This document shows, in pieces, positions 42,152 to 50,368 of a stretch of DNA of 64,000 nucleotides. How positions within the stretch are numbered: the first letter of the stretch is position 1; each line of letters begins with the position of its first letter. The DNA comes from Aurantibacillus circumpalustris. Lineage in GTDB: Bacteria; Bacteroidota; Bacteroidia; B-17B0; Aurantibacillaceae. The DNA is taken from positions 3,968,001 to 4,032,000 of the forward strand of contig NZ_CP121197.1 of the NCBI RefSeq assembly GCF_029625215.1, written 5' to 3'. A program made the translations under genes and the position numbers. A model generated the notes under the pieces. The model was not told where the DNA came from and ran no database searches. It saw only the letters and a program-made list of their open reading frames with translations.

Positions 42152-43072
42152 TTATTCTTTGATAAACTTTGTTGTATAAATCGTATTTCCTTTTTTTATA
42201 ACAACAACAAAATAGATTCCGCTTTTTAAATCGCTAACGTCTATTTTGCCAGCATTTTCAAACCCAAGGTGCTTCAGTTCTTTTCCACAAACATCAATAA
42301 TACTTATGTGAAATTCTTCTAAGCCGCCTGCTTCCATGTTTAAAACATCATAGACCGGGTTAGGGTAAACTTTTATTCCATTGACTGGGGTGGTGTTTTT
42401 TTCAATACCCGCCAGATTTTGGTAATCGCATCCTTTTGAACCGAACTGCTTTGTACCAAAAGTACTGTCTGTGTAACACAGGAACGATTCTATCCAATCA
42501 CTAAAAAATGGGTCTGCATTCCCAAGATCAAAACGCGTTCTAAAGTTGAACAAAAAAAGTTCATTACCCAGGCGCTCTGCAATTCTTGACCGCCAGTTAT
42601 ATTGGCTTGACGGGAAATGTTGCGAAACATATAATTGCTTTAAAGTAAATCCGTTTTCTGTAATATAACTTATTGAATCTACCGTTGTGGTATAGCTTCC
42701 GGCTGGAAAAGAATTATACCATTTATGGCCAACTGCCGCATTAAAATTATAGAGCACCTGCCAGGTATGCTGAGTATAAGCGTTACGCATAAAGATCGTA
42801 TCACCATCTTGTTTTATCAACGTAAGCGCGCAAGGTTTTGAATTTTCAGTATAAAATATGGAATGTCTGAGTACTTTAGCAGTAAAGGAATTTATAACCG
42901 TATCTCGCACATACTTTACTGCTTCGTTACGTTGTATCCAAGGGGTAAACTGGCTTGGGCCCAAAGCCACCTGCGAATAATGCCATTCAGCCCCAGGTGG
43001 ACAAAATACAATTTGTGATTTGCTTTGAAAACTTAACATTGGGGTAAGGCAGAAAAGTAATAGTTTTTTCAT
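42152..43072 (-). CDS. Small T9SS cargo protein
   Basis: A 306-residue secreted protein. The signal peptide ends near SFQSKSQ. The body (PPGAEWHYSQVALG, VRDTVINSFTAKVLRHSIFY, GHKWYNSFPAGSY) is beta-rich with no domain I recognise. The C-terminus is a type A sorting domain (KVYPNPVYDVLNMEAGG ... GIYFVVVIKKGNTIYTTKFI). It follows the FAD oxidase gene at 76 bases and precedes the M43 protease gene on the same strand. Confidence 0.8.
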   Translation of the reverse strand: MKKLLLFCLTPMLSFQSKSQIVFCPPGAEWHYSQVALGPSQFTPWIQRNEAVKYVRDTVINSFTAKVLRHSIFYTENSKPCALTLIKQDGDTIFMRNAYTQHTWQVLYNFNAAVGHKWYNSFPAGSYTTTVDSISYITENGFTLKQLYVSQHFPSSQYNWRSRIAERLGNELFLFNFRTRFDLGNADPFFSDWIESFLCYTDSTFGTKQFGSKGCDYQNLAGIEKNTTPVNGIKVYPNPVYDVLNMEAGGLEEFHISIIDVCGKELKHLGFENAGKIDVSDLKSGIYFVVVIKKGNTIYTTKFIKE

Positions 43073-43148
43073 TTTTGGGATGATTTAAATTTTGCGAAAA
43101 ACTTTCCTTATAAAATTAAGCTATTTTTCAATAGTTTAAACAAATACC

Positions 43149-44561
43149 TTAATCAAAAATCTTCCCAGGATTTAAAATAGAATTCGGATCAAACACTTTT
43201 TTAATTCCTCGCATGACTTCTAAATGATATGAACTAAAAACAATTGGCAGATAAGGTTTCTGAACTAGTCCAATACCATGCTCACCGCTGATAGTTCCAC
43301 CTAGAGCTTTACACAATTCAAAAATTTCGGTAATGCCTTTGGGCAAATCGTTTTCCCAAACAGAATCACTTAAATCACCTTTAATAATATTTACATGCAG
43401 ATTACCGTCACCTGCGTGACCGTAGCACACTGATTTAAATCCGTATTTCTTGCCAATTTCCTTTACCCCCTTTAACAATCTTGGTAATTCAGCTCTAGGA
43501 ACAACAGTATCTTCTTCTTTATACACACTATTACTTTTTACAGCTTCGCCTACTTTTCTCCTTATTTTCCAAAGTGCATTTTTTTGTTCAGCACTATCGG
43601 CAAATAAAATCTCATCACACTCATTATTTTGCATCACCTCCCCTATTCGCTCACAGTCTTTCATTAATACATCTACATCATTGCCATCTACCTCAACCAA
43701 TAAAAGCGCTTGCCATTCTGGTTTTATGCTAAAGTTTACATCGCCAGAATATTTTATACTCCAATCAATGGCATCTCGTTCCATAAACTCCATAGCACTC
43801 GGAGTAATGCCAGCCCGAAACACTTCACCAACGGCTTTACAAGCTTGCTCAGCACTTTTAAAAGGCACAAGCATCAGTAAATCGTGTTTAGGCAATGGAA
43901 TTAATTTAAAAACAATTTTAGTGATTATGCCCAAAGTGCCTTCACTTCCCACCATTAAATGGGTTAAATTGTACCCTGTAGAATATTTTAGAGTATTGGC
44001 CCCAGTCCAAATTACTTCTCCATTAGGTAATACTATTTCCAGATTTAAAACATAATCTCTGGTAGTGCCATATTTTACTGCTTTTGGACCACCACTGCTA
44101 TGAGCCACATTTCCACCCAAGCTGCAGCTTCCCCAGCTGGCGGGATCGGGCGGATAAAATAAACCTAACTTTTTCACTTCTTCCTGAAAAATATAATTAA
44201 TGACGCAAGGTTCAACCGTGGCTTGCAAATTCGCTTCATCAATCTTTAAAATCTTATTGAATTTCTCCATACTTAATAAAACCCCTCCCATAATTGGCAG
44301 AGCCGCTCCACTCAGTCCTGTGCCAGCCCCTCTGGTCGTTAATGGGATTCTATTTTCGTTACATAACTTGGCTATGGCGCTCACCTGCTCTACCGTTTGA
44401 GGTTTAACAACCGCCTCTGGTAAAAAAATAAAATCTTCGGTTTCATCCTGGCCATATTTTTCCAATTGCTCCTTTCCAGAACTGATAAAATCTTCTCCAA
44501 CAATGTTTTTAAAGGCTTCAAAGTTTATTGACGTAAGCTTGTTATAATTATTATTTGTCAT
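43149..44561 (-). CDS. FAD-linked 2-hydroxyacid dehydrogenase (GlcD/D-lactate type)
   Basis: A 470-residue flavoprotein. The PCMH FAD site is TTRGAGTGLSGAALPIMGG. The C-terminal FAD-oxidase domain has YGHAGDGNLHVNII and GTISGEHGIGLVQKPYL, the latter binding the flavin and carboxylate substrate. It oxidises glycolate or D-lactate and passes electrons to quinone or cytochrome. No GlcE/GlcF-type subunit is adjacent, which fits a stand-alone D-lactate dehydrogenase, but glycolate oxidase cannot be excluded. Confidence 0.9.
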   Translation of the reverse strand: MTNNNYNKLTSINFEAFKNIVGEDFISSGKEQLEKYGQDETEDFIFLPEAVVKPQTVEQVSAIAKLCNENRIPLTTRGAGTGLSGAALPIMGGVLLSMEKFNKILKIDEANLQATVEPCVINYIFQEEVKKLGLFYPPDPASWGSCSLGGNVAHSSGGPKAVKYGTTRDYVLNLEIVLPNGEVIWTGANTLKYSTGYNLTHLMVGSEGTLGIITKIVFKLIPLPKHDLLMLVPFKSAEQACKAVGEVFRAGITPSAMEFMERDAIDWSIKYSGDVNFSIKPEWQALLLVEVDGNDVDVLMKDCERIGEVMQNNECDEILFADSAEQKNALWKIRRKVGEAVKSNSVYKEEDTVVPRAELPRLLKGVKEIGKKYGFKSVCYGHAGDGNLHVNIIKGDLSDSVWENDLPKGITEIFELCKALGGTISGEHGIGLVQKPYLPIVFSSYHLEVMRGIKKVFDPNSILNPGKIFD

Positions 44562-44630
44562 ATTAAATATTGAATCTTAAAGTTACTATGTTTGATATCG
44601 AAAATCTTTGATTAAATAAAAAATTTAACC

Positions 44631-45281
44631 GTGTTTATCAACACACATACTCACACCCAGCTTTACGACGCCAAAATAGAATTGGTAAATCTCAACATTG
44701 GAGCACCAGACAAACCAAACTACTATAGTTACGGCATACATCCACGGTACATTACTAAAGAAACTTTTAAGAGTCAATTGGAAGAACTTAATATTGTTGT
44801 ACACGAAAAACGCTGCCTCGCTATTGGCGAATGCGGACTTGATAAATTATGCAACGTTGACATAGCTCTACAACAGGAAGTATTTATTGAGCAGATAAAA
44901 ATTGCAAATAAAGTAAAGAAACCACTTATTATCCATTGTGTAAAAGCATTTAATGAACTCATAAATTGTTTGAATTTGAATGATAACAAGGTGCCTGTAA
45001 TCATTCACGGTTTTAATAACAATGAAAACATTGCTCGAATTCTTGTAAGTCAAGGAATGTACTTTTCTTTCGGTAAGGCCTTGTTAGGTTATGAGTCAAA
45101 TGCAGCAAAAGCAATAAAAAATGTTGGAAGAAAAAACTTTTTTCTCGAGACGGATGATGCTGATATTTCAATAAAGTACATTTATAAAAAGGCAACGGAG
45201 TTACTAGGAATCGATGAAGACACCATCCGGCTGCAGTTGCAAAGCAATTTTGAAAATGTTTTTAACTTTAAACTCACGTAA
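44631..45281 (+). CDS. TatD-family metal-dependent hydrolase
   Basis: A 216-residue TIM-barrel hydrolase that starts at GTG. Ligands expected for two metals are visible: H6 and H8 (INTHTHTQ), E67 (AIGECGLD), H102 (IIHCVKAF), H126 (IIHGFN) and D175 (LETDDAD). It is shorter than the usual 250-260 residues, with a trimmed N-terminal half after the HxH motif. TatD proteins are 3' DNA exonucleases or related phosphohydrolases. Its stop codon is directly followed by a 158-base inverted-repeat array. Confidence 0.9.
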   Translation: MFINTHTHTQLYDAKIELVNLNIGAPDKPNYYSYGIHPRYITKETFKSQLEELNIVVHEKRCLAIGECGLDKLCNVDIALQQEVFIEQIKIANKVKKPLIIHCVKAFNELINCLNLNDNKVPVIIHGFNNNENIARILVSQGMYFSFGKALLGYESNAAKAIKNVGRKNFFLETDDADISIKYIYKKATELLGIDEDTIRLQLQSNFENVFNFKLT

Positions 45282-45282
45282 T

Positions 45283-45440
45283 AACCACAAAGAACACAAA
45301 GCAGGCGCAAAGCACGCAAAGAAAACAAAGAAGGAAAAACTAAAGTTTCGAAAGAAATATACCTTGATTAATTAAACTTACTTTAAACTGAATAATATAA
45401 CTTTGTGCACTTTGTGTAAAACTTAGCGCACTTTGTGGTT
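45283..45440. repeat. 158-bp inverted-repeat element with AACCACAAAG ends (block E)
   Basis: AACCACAAAG at 45283-45292 starts one base after the TatD stop codon and faces CTTTGTGGTT at 45431-45440. Each arm repeats a CACAAAG-type heptamer: left CACAAAG-AA-CACAAAG-CAGG-CGCAAAG-CA-CGCAAAG, right in complement. The middle is AT-rich with no gene. It fills nearly all of the gap before tcdA. Confidence 0.8.
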
Positions 45441-45456
45441 AGAAAAACGGAGACAA

Positions 45457-46209
45457 ATGGATACAAGTTGGATGGAACGCACCACATTATTAGTTGGTGA
45501 AAAAGGATTAGAAAAATTGAATAATGCGCACGTGCTCATAGTTGGCTTAGGAGGTGTGGGCTCATACGCCGCTGAAGCTATTGGTAGAAGCGGCGTCGGA
45601 AAAATGACAATAATTGATGGGGATACTGTAGATCCTACCAACCGAAACAGACAATTACAAGCATTAAGTTCAACTCATGGTTTAAATAAAGCGCATTTAA
45701 TGGGAGAGCGACTTAAATTGATAAATCCCGATATTGAATTAGATGTTATTGATCAATTCAAAAATCCTGACGATATGAAAGAATTTCTTTCTCAAAAATT
45801 TTCATATGTGATTGATGCAATCGATAGTATTTCTCCGAAATTATATTTGTTGCAAACTGCTTATTATAACAATCAACGTATTATATCAAGCATGGGTGCA
45901 GGCGGCAAAATGGATCCAACCAAAATACAGGTTGTAGATATTTCGCAGACAAATACTTGTCCGATGGCGCAGTATGTTAGAAAACGTTTACGTTACATGA
46001 ATATTTATAAAGGGATAAAATCTGTTTATAGTACCGAAATTCCTGCCAAATATTCCATTATGAAAACTGATGGCAGCAAATATAAAAAATCTGCGTATGG
46101 AACGATCTCTTATTTACCAGCCGCATTCGGACTTACCTGTGCTTCGGTAGTTATTCGTGATCTTGTAGGCTGGAAAGAAGTTAAAACTGGCAAAAAAGTT
46201 TTTAGTTAA
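45457..46209 (+). CDS. tcdA: tRNA threonylcarbamoyladenosine dehydratase
   Basis: The ATG at 45457 (MDTSWMERTTLLVGEKGLEK) is preferred over a TTG inside the repeat at 45433. The 250-residue E1-like protein has the nucleotide loop VLIVGLGGVGSYAAEAIGR, the adenylation-domain Asp in IIDGDTVDPTNRNRQ, and DAIDSISPK. TcdA (CsdL/YgdL) uses ATP to cyclise t6A37 in tRNA. The only context is the upstream repeat element. Length is normal. Confidence 0.93.
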   Translation: MDTSWMERTTLLVGEKGLEKLNNAHVLIVGLGGVGSYAAEAIGRSGVGKMTIIDGDTVDPTNRNRQLQALSSTHGLNKAHLMGERLKLINPDIELDVIDQFKNPDDMKEFLSQKFSYVIDAIDSISPKLYLLQTAYYNNQRIISSMGAGGKMDPTKIQVVDISQTNTCPMAQYVRKRLRYMNIYKGIKSVYSTEIPAKYSIMKTDGSKYKKSAYGTISYLPAAFGLTCASVVIRDLVGWKEVKTGKKVFS

Positions 46210-46275
46210 ATTACTTTCGGCTTAGTTGTAGTTGCTACGAATTAAAACGAAGAATGGTATAACACCTCAATCAAA

Positions 46276-46306
46276 CATTTAGTGAAAATTAGTGCAATTA
46301 GTGGTT
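46276..46306. repeat. Single anchored 7-nt-word unit
   Basis: On the other strand it reads AACCAC and then heptamers CACTAAT-TG-CACTAAT-TTT-CACTAAA, with linkers of 2 and 3 bases. This is the same design as the larger arrays but a new word (TAAT). It lies just before the terminator at 46329. Confidence 0.65.
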
Positions 46307-46328
46307 ATTGAACGAACGATTATAGCAT

Positions 46329-46366
46329 AAAAAAAGCCGTTGCGCATAAATCACAACGGCTTTTTT
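46329..46366. terminator. Bidirectional terminator between tcdA and the 46381 gene
   Basis: Stem GCCGTTG (46336-46342) with CAACGGC (46354-46360), preceded by seven A and followed by six T. Placed between convergent genes, it can stop both transcripts. Confidence 0.9.
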
Positions 46367-46380
46367 GGTAGTTTAAATTT

Positions 46381-46977
46381 TTAGTTTGCAGTTATTGCAT
46401 AAAACTTATTAAACTCATTAATTGCGCTGATAACAGCTTGTTTATCGAATGTGAATTTGTCAAGATCTGTCCATAACATAAGTTGATCTTTCATATAAGG
46501 TTTTAAATCTTTTTTATAAAACTTATTTGAGATTTTATTAATTTCTTTCAATTTAATATCCGATCCTTCAGCTCTAGTATCTTGCATATAATAATCAGAT
46601 ACAATATGATCGTATCCATCCACCTTACCATCGTATTTATACTCAAACAAATTTAGTCTTCCACTTGCCAAACGCTCAATATACAAACCGTCTCCACTTG
46701 CTAACAGCACAAAGTGTCTTCCATCAAAACCATAAGCTTTTGCTTTTTTCGGATCCACTGGCATTATTTTCCCCCCTTTAGCAGGTTGAAAATAAAATTT
46801 TTGATAAAATTCAGTTTCCGATTCAGGATTTGCTTGAATATTACCTACAACTGTGTCATTCTTAGAGTTAACATAATAACCTTCGGCAAGAATTGGAGCC
46901 ATTTTTGGAGCTTTTTTTGGTTGTGCCGCAATTGTTAAACCTGCACCTAATAAAATAACAGAAAGGAACTTTTTCAT
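46381..46977 (-). CDS. Small exported protein, unknown function
   Basis: A 198-residue protein with a signal peptide (MKKFLSVILLGAGLTIAAQ). The mature part contains GYYVNSKNDTVVGNIQANPES, a pattern often seen at the start of uncharacterised Bacteroidota secreted proteins that read a surface response (YxNxxGDTxxGxI). It then has FDGRHFVLLASGDGLYIERL. No catalytic motif is visible. A full promoter (TTTG-N19-TATATTTG in gene direction) is placed 28 bases above the ATG. Confidence 0.75.
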   Translation of the reverse strand: MKKFLSVILLGAGLTIAAQPKKAPKMAPILAEGYYVNSKNDTVVGNIQANPESETEFYQKFYFQPAKGGKIMPVDPKKAKAYGFDGRHFVLLASGDGLYIERLASGRLNLFEYKYDGKVDGYDHIVSDYYMQDTRAEGSDIKLKEINKISNKFYKKDLKPYMKDQLMLWTDLDKFTFDKQAVISAINEFNKFYAITAN

Positions 46978-47004
46978 ACGTATACTTTTTTAAAAATCTA
47001 TTTT

Positions 47005-47035
47005 CAAATATATTTAATACTATCATAAATGCAAA
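47005..47035 (-). promoter_or_regulatory. Bacteroidota-type promoter for the 46381 gene
   Basis: In gene direction TTTG (47035-47032), 19 bases, then TATATTTG (47012-47005). This matches the -33/-7 consensus of the group and lies 28 bases above the start codon at 46977. Confidence 0.7.
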
Positions 47036-47088
47036 ATTTATGCCAGCATTTTGTGATTATTATGGGTAAAATCTGTTAAGTTAATTGG

Positions 47089-47144
47089 GCTACAAGTTAG
47101 ATGTTACGCGTTAAACGAATAACACCTAACTTATAACGTTTAAC
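47089..47144. repeat. GTTA heptamer array downstream of clpP
   Basis: In clpP direction, one base after the stop codon, heptamers GTTAAAC-GTTATAA-GTTAGGT-GTTATTC-GTTTAAC-GCGTAAC-ATCTAAC run in register. The first half carries GTTA and the second its complement TAAC, so GTTAAACG can pair with CGTTTAAC. No U-tract follows. Confidence 0.6.
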
Positions 47145-47145
47145 T

Positions 47146-47817
47146 TTATTTGCGTTCAAGAACCTCATCAATCATTCCGTAATCTTTGGCTTCTTGCGCA
47201 ATCATCCAATAATCACGATCGCTATCTGCCCAAACTTTCTCGTAGGTTTGTCCGCTATGAAATGCAATAATATCGTACAATTCTTTTTTCAGTTTCTGAA
47301 TTTCGCGTGCAGTAATTTCAATATCACTAGCCTGACCTTCTGCGCCACCCAAGGGTTGGTGAATCATAATTCGAGCATGCTTTAATGCTGTACGTTTTCC
47401 TTTAGCGCCAGCGCATTGTAAAACTGCTCCCATACTAGCTGCCATTCCTGTGCAAATGGTTGCAACATCGGGCTTAATAATCTGCATAGTATCGTAAATC
47501 CCTAAACCTGCATAAACACTGCCGCCAGGAGAGTTTACATAAATCTGAATGTCCTTTTTAGCATCTACGCTCTCAAGAAATAAAAGCTGTGCTTGAACAA
47601 TGTTTGCCACCTGATCATTAATACCCGTGCCTAAAAAAATGATTCTATCCATCATTAATCGCGAGAAAACGTCCATTTGCGCTACATTTAAAGAGCGTTC
47701 TTCAATAATATATGGTGTTAAAGACGATTGAATACGAGAAGTGTAACTATCGTAGGTTAAACTGTTGATGCCCGCATGTTTAGTGGCATATTTTCTAAAT
47801 TCATTATTATCAAACAT
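47146..47817 (-). CDS. clpP: ATP-dependent Clp protease proteolytic subunit
   Basis: A 223-residue serine protease subunit. The triad is S128 (TGMAASMG), H153 (IMIHQPLGG) and D202 (DRDYW). The gaps of 25 and 49 residues are identical to those of E. coli ClpP. The substrate-strand block NSPGGSVYAGLGIYDTM is present. It forms a barrel with ClpX or ClpA, but clpX is not next to it in this window: the downstream gene is unrelated and the upstream gene is divergent. A promoter is visible at 47840-47870. Confidence 0.97.
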   Translation of the reverse strand: MFDNNEFRKYATKHAGINSLTYDSYTSRIQSSLTPYIIEERSLNVAQMDVFSRLMMDRIIFLGTGINDQVANIVQAQLLFLESVDAKKDIQIYVNSPGGSVYAGLGIYDTMQIIKPDVATICTGMAASMGAVLQCAGAKGKRTALKHARIMIHQPLGGAEGQASDIEITAREIQKLKKELYDIIAFHSGQTYEKVWADSDRDYWMIAQEAKDYGMIDEVLERK

Positions 47818-47839
47818 AATTTTTTGTTTTTAGTTATTT

Positions 47840-47870
47840 CAAATGTAATTGTTACAGCTTTTATATCAAA
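47840..47870 (-). promoter_or_regulatory. Bacteroidota-type promoter for clpP
   Basis: In gene direction TTTG (47870-47867), 19 bases, then TACATTTG (47847-47840). It matches the TTTG/TAnnTTTG pattern and lies 23 bases above the clpP ATG at 47817. Confidence 0.75.
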
Positions 47871-48043
47871 TACAATGCAAAATAGTTATTAACGCTAATT
47901 TGTCATACTTTTTACTGTGAAATTCTGACTAAATATAACCCATTTATTACTACATTAACTTTTAATTGTTATTAAATAAATTGATAATGAAGCTATTAGG
48001 CAGTTTTTATACGCAAATTTGTATTCCAAACGCTATAACATAA

Positions 48044-48889
48044 ATGGCCAAGGACTCATACTGTATATTTAACGGACACTTAATCAGTATTTACGAGCCA
48101 AGTGTTTCGTTTTCTAATCGCGCCTTCCGTTATGGTGATTCTTTATTCGAAACCATTCGCGTTTGTAATAACAATATAATGTTTTTGCGTGATCACATAA
48201 CACGGCTTAAGTTGGGCATGACAGTTTTACGCATGAATTTACCGGCAGAGTTTAACAGTGATAATATTCATGAATTCATTGTTCAACTTTTAAAGCACAA
48301 CACGCATGCTCCGCATGCAAGGGTTAGGCTCACTGTATTTAGAAACGATGGGGGATTATACACTCCCGAAACGAATGACATTTCATTCCTAATCGAAAGT
48401 GAAGAACTGCCCAGCGGCTACGAGTTAAATCAAAAAGGATTTTGGGTAGATATTTATGCAGATATAAAAAAATCAATTAACAAATTGTCTAATATTAAAA
48501 GTGGAAACGCGCTTATGTATGTAATGGCCGGAATTGCCAAACAAAGTATGAAGCTAGACGATTGTTTTTTAATAAATGAAAACGGAACTATATGTGAAAG
48601 CATTAGCTCAAATATTTTTGTGGTAAAAAACGGCACTCTTTACACAGCACCTTTAACAGAAGGCTGCGTAGCGGGAGTAATGAGAAAACAAATTATGAAT
48701 CTGGCTACAGAAAACAAAATTCTTACTTTCGAAAGTGCAATTACAACTTACACACTCATGAATGGAGATGAAATCTTTTTAACCAATAGTATCAACGGAA
48801 TTCAATGGGTTGGCCAATTCAAAGACAAGTTTTATACGAATAAAATGGCTTTGTTTTTTATTGATAAATTAAATGCGTTGACTCTGTAG
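48044..48889 (+). CDS. Class IV PLP aminotransferase / lyase
   Basis: A 281-residue fold-type IV PLP enzyme. SNRAFRYGDSLFETIRV is the family N-terminal block, K152 (SNIKSGNALMY) is the Schiff-base lysine, and ICESISSNIFVVKNGTLYTAP with a later LTEGCVAGVMRKQI binds the cofactor phosphate. Members include branched-chain aminotransferase, D-amino-acid aminotransferase and aminodeoxychorismate lyase (PabC). The short length and TEGCVAGVMR form suggest a PabC-like or small aminotransferase. The exact reaction is open. Its TAG stop codon starts another heptamer array. Confidence 0.88.
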   Translation: MAKDSYCIFNGHLISIYEPSVSFSNRAFRYGDSLFETIRVCNNNIMFLRDHITRLKLGMTVLRMNLPAEFNSDNIHEFIVQLLKHNTHAPHARVRLTVFRNDGGLYTPETNDISFLIESEELPSGYELNQKGFWVDIYADIKKSINKLSNIKSGNALMYVMAGIAKQSMKLDDCFLINENGTICESISSNIFVVKNGTLYTAPLTEGCVAGVMRKQIMNLATENKILTFESAITTYTLMNGDEIFLTNSINGIQWVGQFKDKFYTNKMALFFIDKLNALTL

Positions 48890-48965
48890 TCGATAGTCAC
48901 TAGATTAAAGTCGATGGTCGAAAACTCTAGCACTCTTATGTGCCCTTATATCTCTTATGTGGTTC
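48888..48965. repeat. 7-nt-word array starting in a stop codon (block F)
   Basis: The AG of the TAG stop opens AGTCGAT-AGTCACT-AGATTAA-AGTCGAT-GGTCGAA-AACTCTA. A TATAAG-type unit ending TATGTGGTTC follows (48935-48965). On the other strand this reads GAACC and then ACATAAG-AG-ATATAAG-GGC-ACATAAG, with linkers of 2 and 3 bases. Confidence 0.8.
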
Positions 48966-48986
48966 AATCTAAGTATCAAGCTAAAA

Positions 48987-50294
48987 TCAGAGGCTATTCA
49001 AAACCTCACACAACTTCTTCGTCAGTCCTTTTCTACTGTACTTAAGTATTGCAGCTTCATTTCTATTAATGTACCCGTCATTAAAATAAGCTAAGATATT
49101 CTGCTTCAAATTTTCTTCATCTTCAAAACCACTTATTAAGCCGCTGTTTGTTTCATTTATTATGGCGGCTAAATCGCCGTCTTTTGGACCAATGGCGAGA
49201 ATTGGTGAACCGGAAGACATATACTCAAAAAACTTACCCGTTAAAATACCTTTGGCATTTTTAGTGTTATTTACCAATAATAAAAGTACACGCGAACGTT
49301 GTTGTTCCTTTATTACTTCATCGTGCGGTAAATAGTCAATTGTTTTTACAAAGTTTTTTAACTGATATTTTTCAATCTGATCTTTTATATAAATATCAAC
49401 TTTACCAACCAATTTTATTTGCAACTGTTTTCTAAAGTCAATATTTTCTTTAATCAGTTCGTTCAAAACCTTCCACAAAATAGAAGGATTACGGTCTTTA
49501 ACCAAAGTGCCTATATGTGCTATGCTAAATTTTTTATCCTTAACAATCTCTTCTTTACTTACATCTTCTTCATCAAAACCATTGGTAATTACTTTAAACT
49601 TGTTGTGATCGGTACCACCAGCATTTACATACATGTTTTCAAATTCATCACTCATCGCTTTTCCAATGCTAAGAACAACATCCGCATTTTTTAAAACACT
49701 TAATTCTTGTTTGTGATGTTTTTTATCAGCTAACGGAGTCAACATTAGCTTTTCGTAAAAATCAATATTCGTCCAAGGATCTCTAAAATCTGATATCCAT
49801 TTTAGGTCAGGAAATTTCTTCTTTAAGCCCAAAGCTATCAAGTGCATGCTATGCGGCGGTCCGCTGCTGATGATATAGTTTACTTTATTTTTTCGGATGT
49901 AGTCACTCAGATATCGGATACTTGGATTAATCCAAAATTTTCGTGCATCTGGTATAAAAAAATTACCTCTGATCCATACACTTAATTTTTCCGTGAAACC
50001 GGTTTTTCTGTTTTCATTTAAAAACGAAGCATTGATCTTGTCTTCCTTTTTTCTTCCAATAAAACGTTTGTAAATGGTGTAAGGCTCCCAAATTGAGGTT
50101 TTAAGAACCGTTATGTTTTCAGGGACATCCTTTTGCAAGCTCGCATCAAGTACTGGAATTTCGCCATTTTCTGCCGTATAAATCACCGGCTCCCAGTTAA
50201 ACTGCTGCATGTATTTCACAAACTTTAACCAGCGTTGAACGCCAGCCCCTCCGCTTGGAGGCCAATAATAAGTAAGAATAAGAACTTTGTTCAT
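48987..50294 (-). CDS. Glycosyltransferase family 4-type (GT-B)
   Basis: A 435-residue GT-B enzyme beginning VLILTYYWPPSGGAGVQRWL, with VNYIISSGPPHSMHLIALG and FKWISDFRDPW-like acceptor-domain blocks (KWISDFRDPWTN). The donor domain has FSIAHIGTLVKDRNPSILW and SRVLLLLVNNT ... LTGKFFEYMSSGSPILAIG. It transfers a nucleotide-sugar-derived sugar to a glycan or lipid on the cytosolic side. It is divergent from a GT2 gene (74 bases), which suggests a joint role in surface polysaccharide assembly. Confidence 0.88.
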   Translation of the reverse strand: MNKVLILTYYWPPSGGAGVQRWLKFVKYMQQFNWEPVIYTAENGEIPVLDASLQKDVPENITVLKTSIWEPYTIYKRFIGRKKEDKINASFLNENRKTGFTEKLSVWIRGNFFIPDARKFWINPSIRYLSDYIRKNKVNYIISSGPPHSMHLIALGLKKKFPDLKWISDFRDPWTNIDFYEKLMLTPLADKKHHKQELSVLKNADVVLSIGKAMSDEFENMYVNAGGTDHNKFKVITNGFDEEDVSKEEIVKDKKFSIAHIGTLVKDRNPSILWKVLNELIKENIDFRKQLQIKLVGKVDIYIKDQIEKYQLKNFVKTIDYLPHDEVIKEQQRSRVLLLLVNNTKNAKGILTGKFFEYMSSGSPILAIGPKDGDLAAIINETNSGLISGFEDEENLKQNILAYFNDGYINRNEAAILKYSRKGLTKKLCEVLNSL

Positions 50295-50368
50295 TACATG
50301 TAAAACAGGCTCTAAGATAAACTAAAATAATTAATTTATATTTACGCTAAAAACAACGTACATTCTTA

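Noticed and set aside
40081..43072. Toxin or phage-related cluster
   Set aside because: The two proteins are ordinary T9SS cargos (M43 protease and a small secreted protein); no holin, immunity or phage genes nearby.
45433..45456. Earlier TTG start of tcdA
   Set aside because: These codons belong to the arm of the 158-bp repeat; ATG at 45457 gives the family N-terminus.
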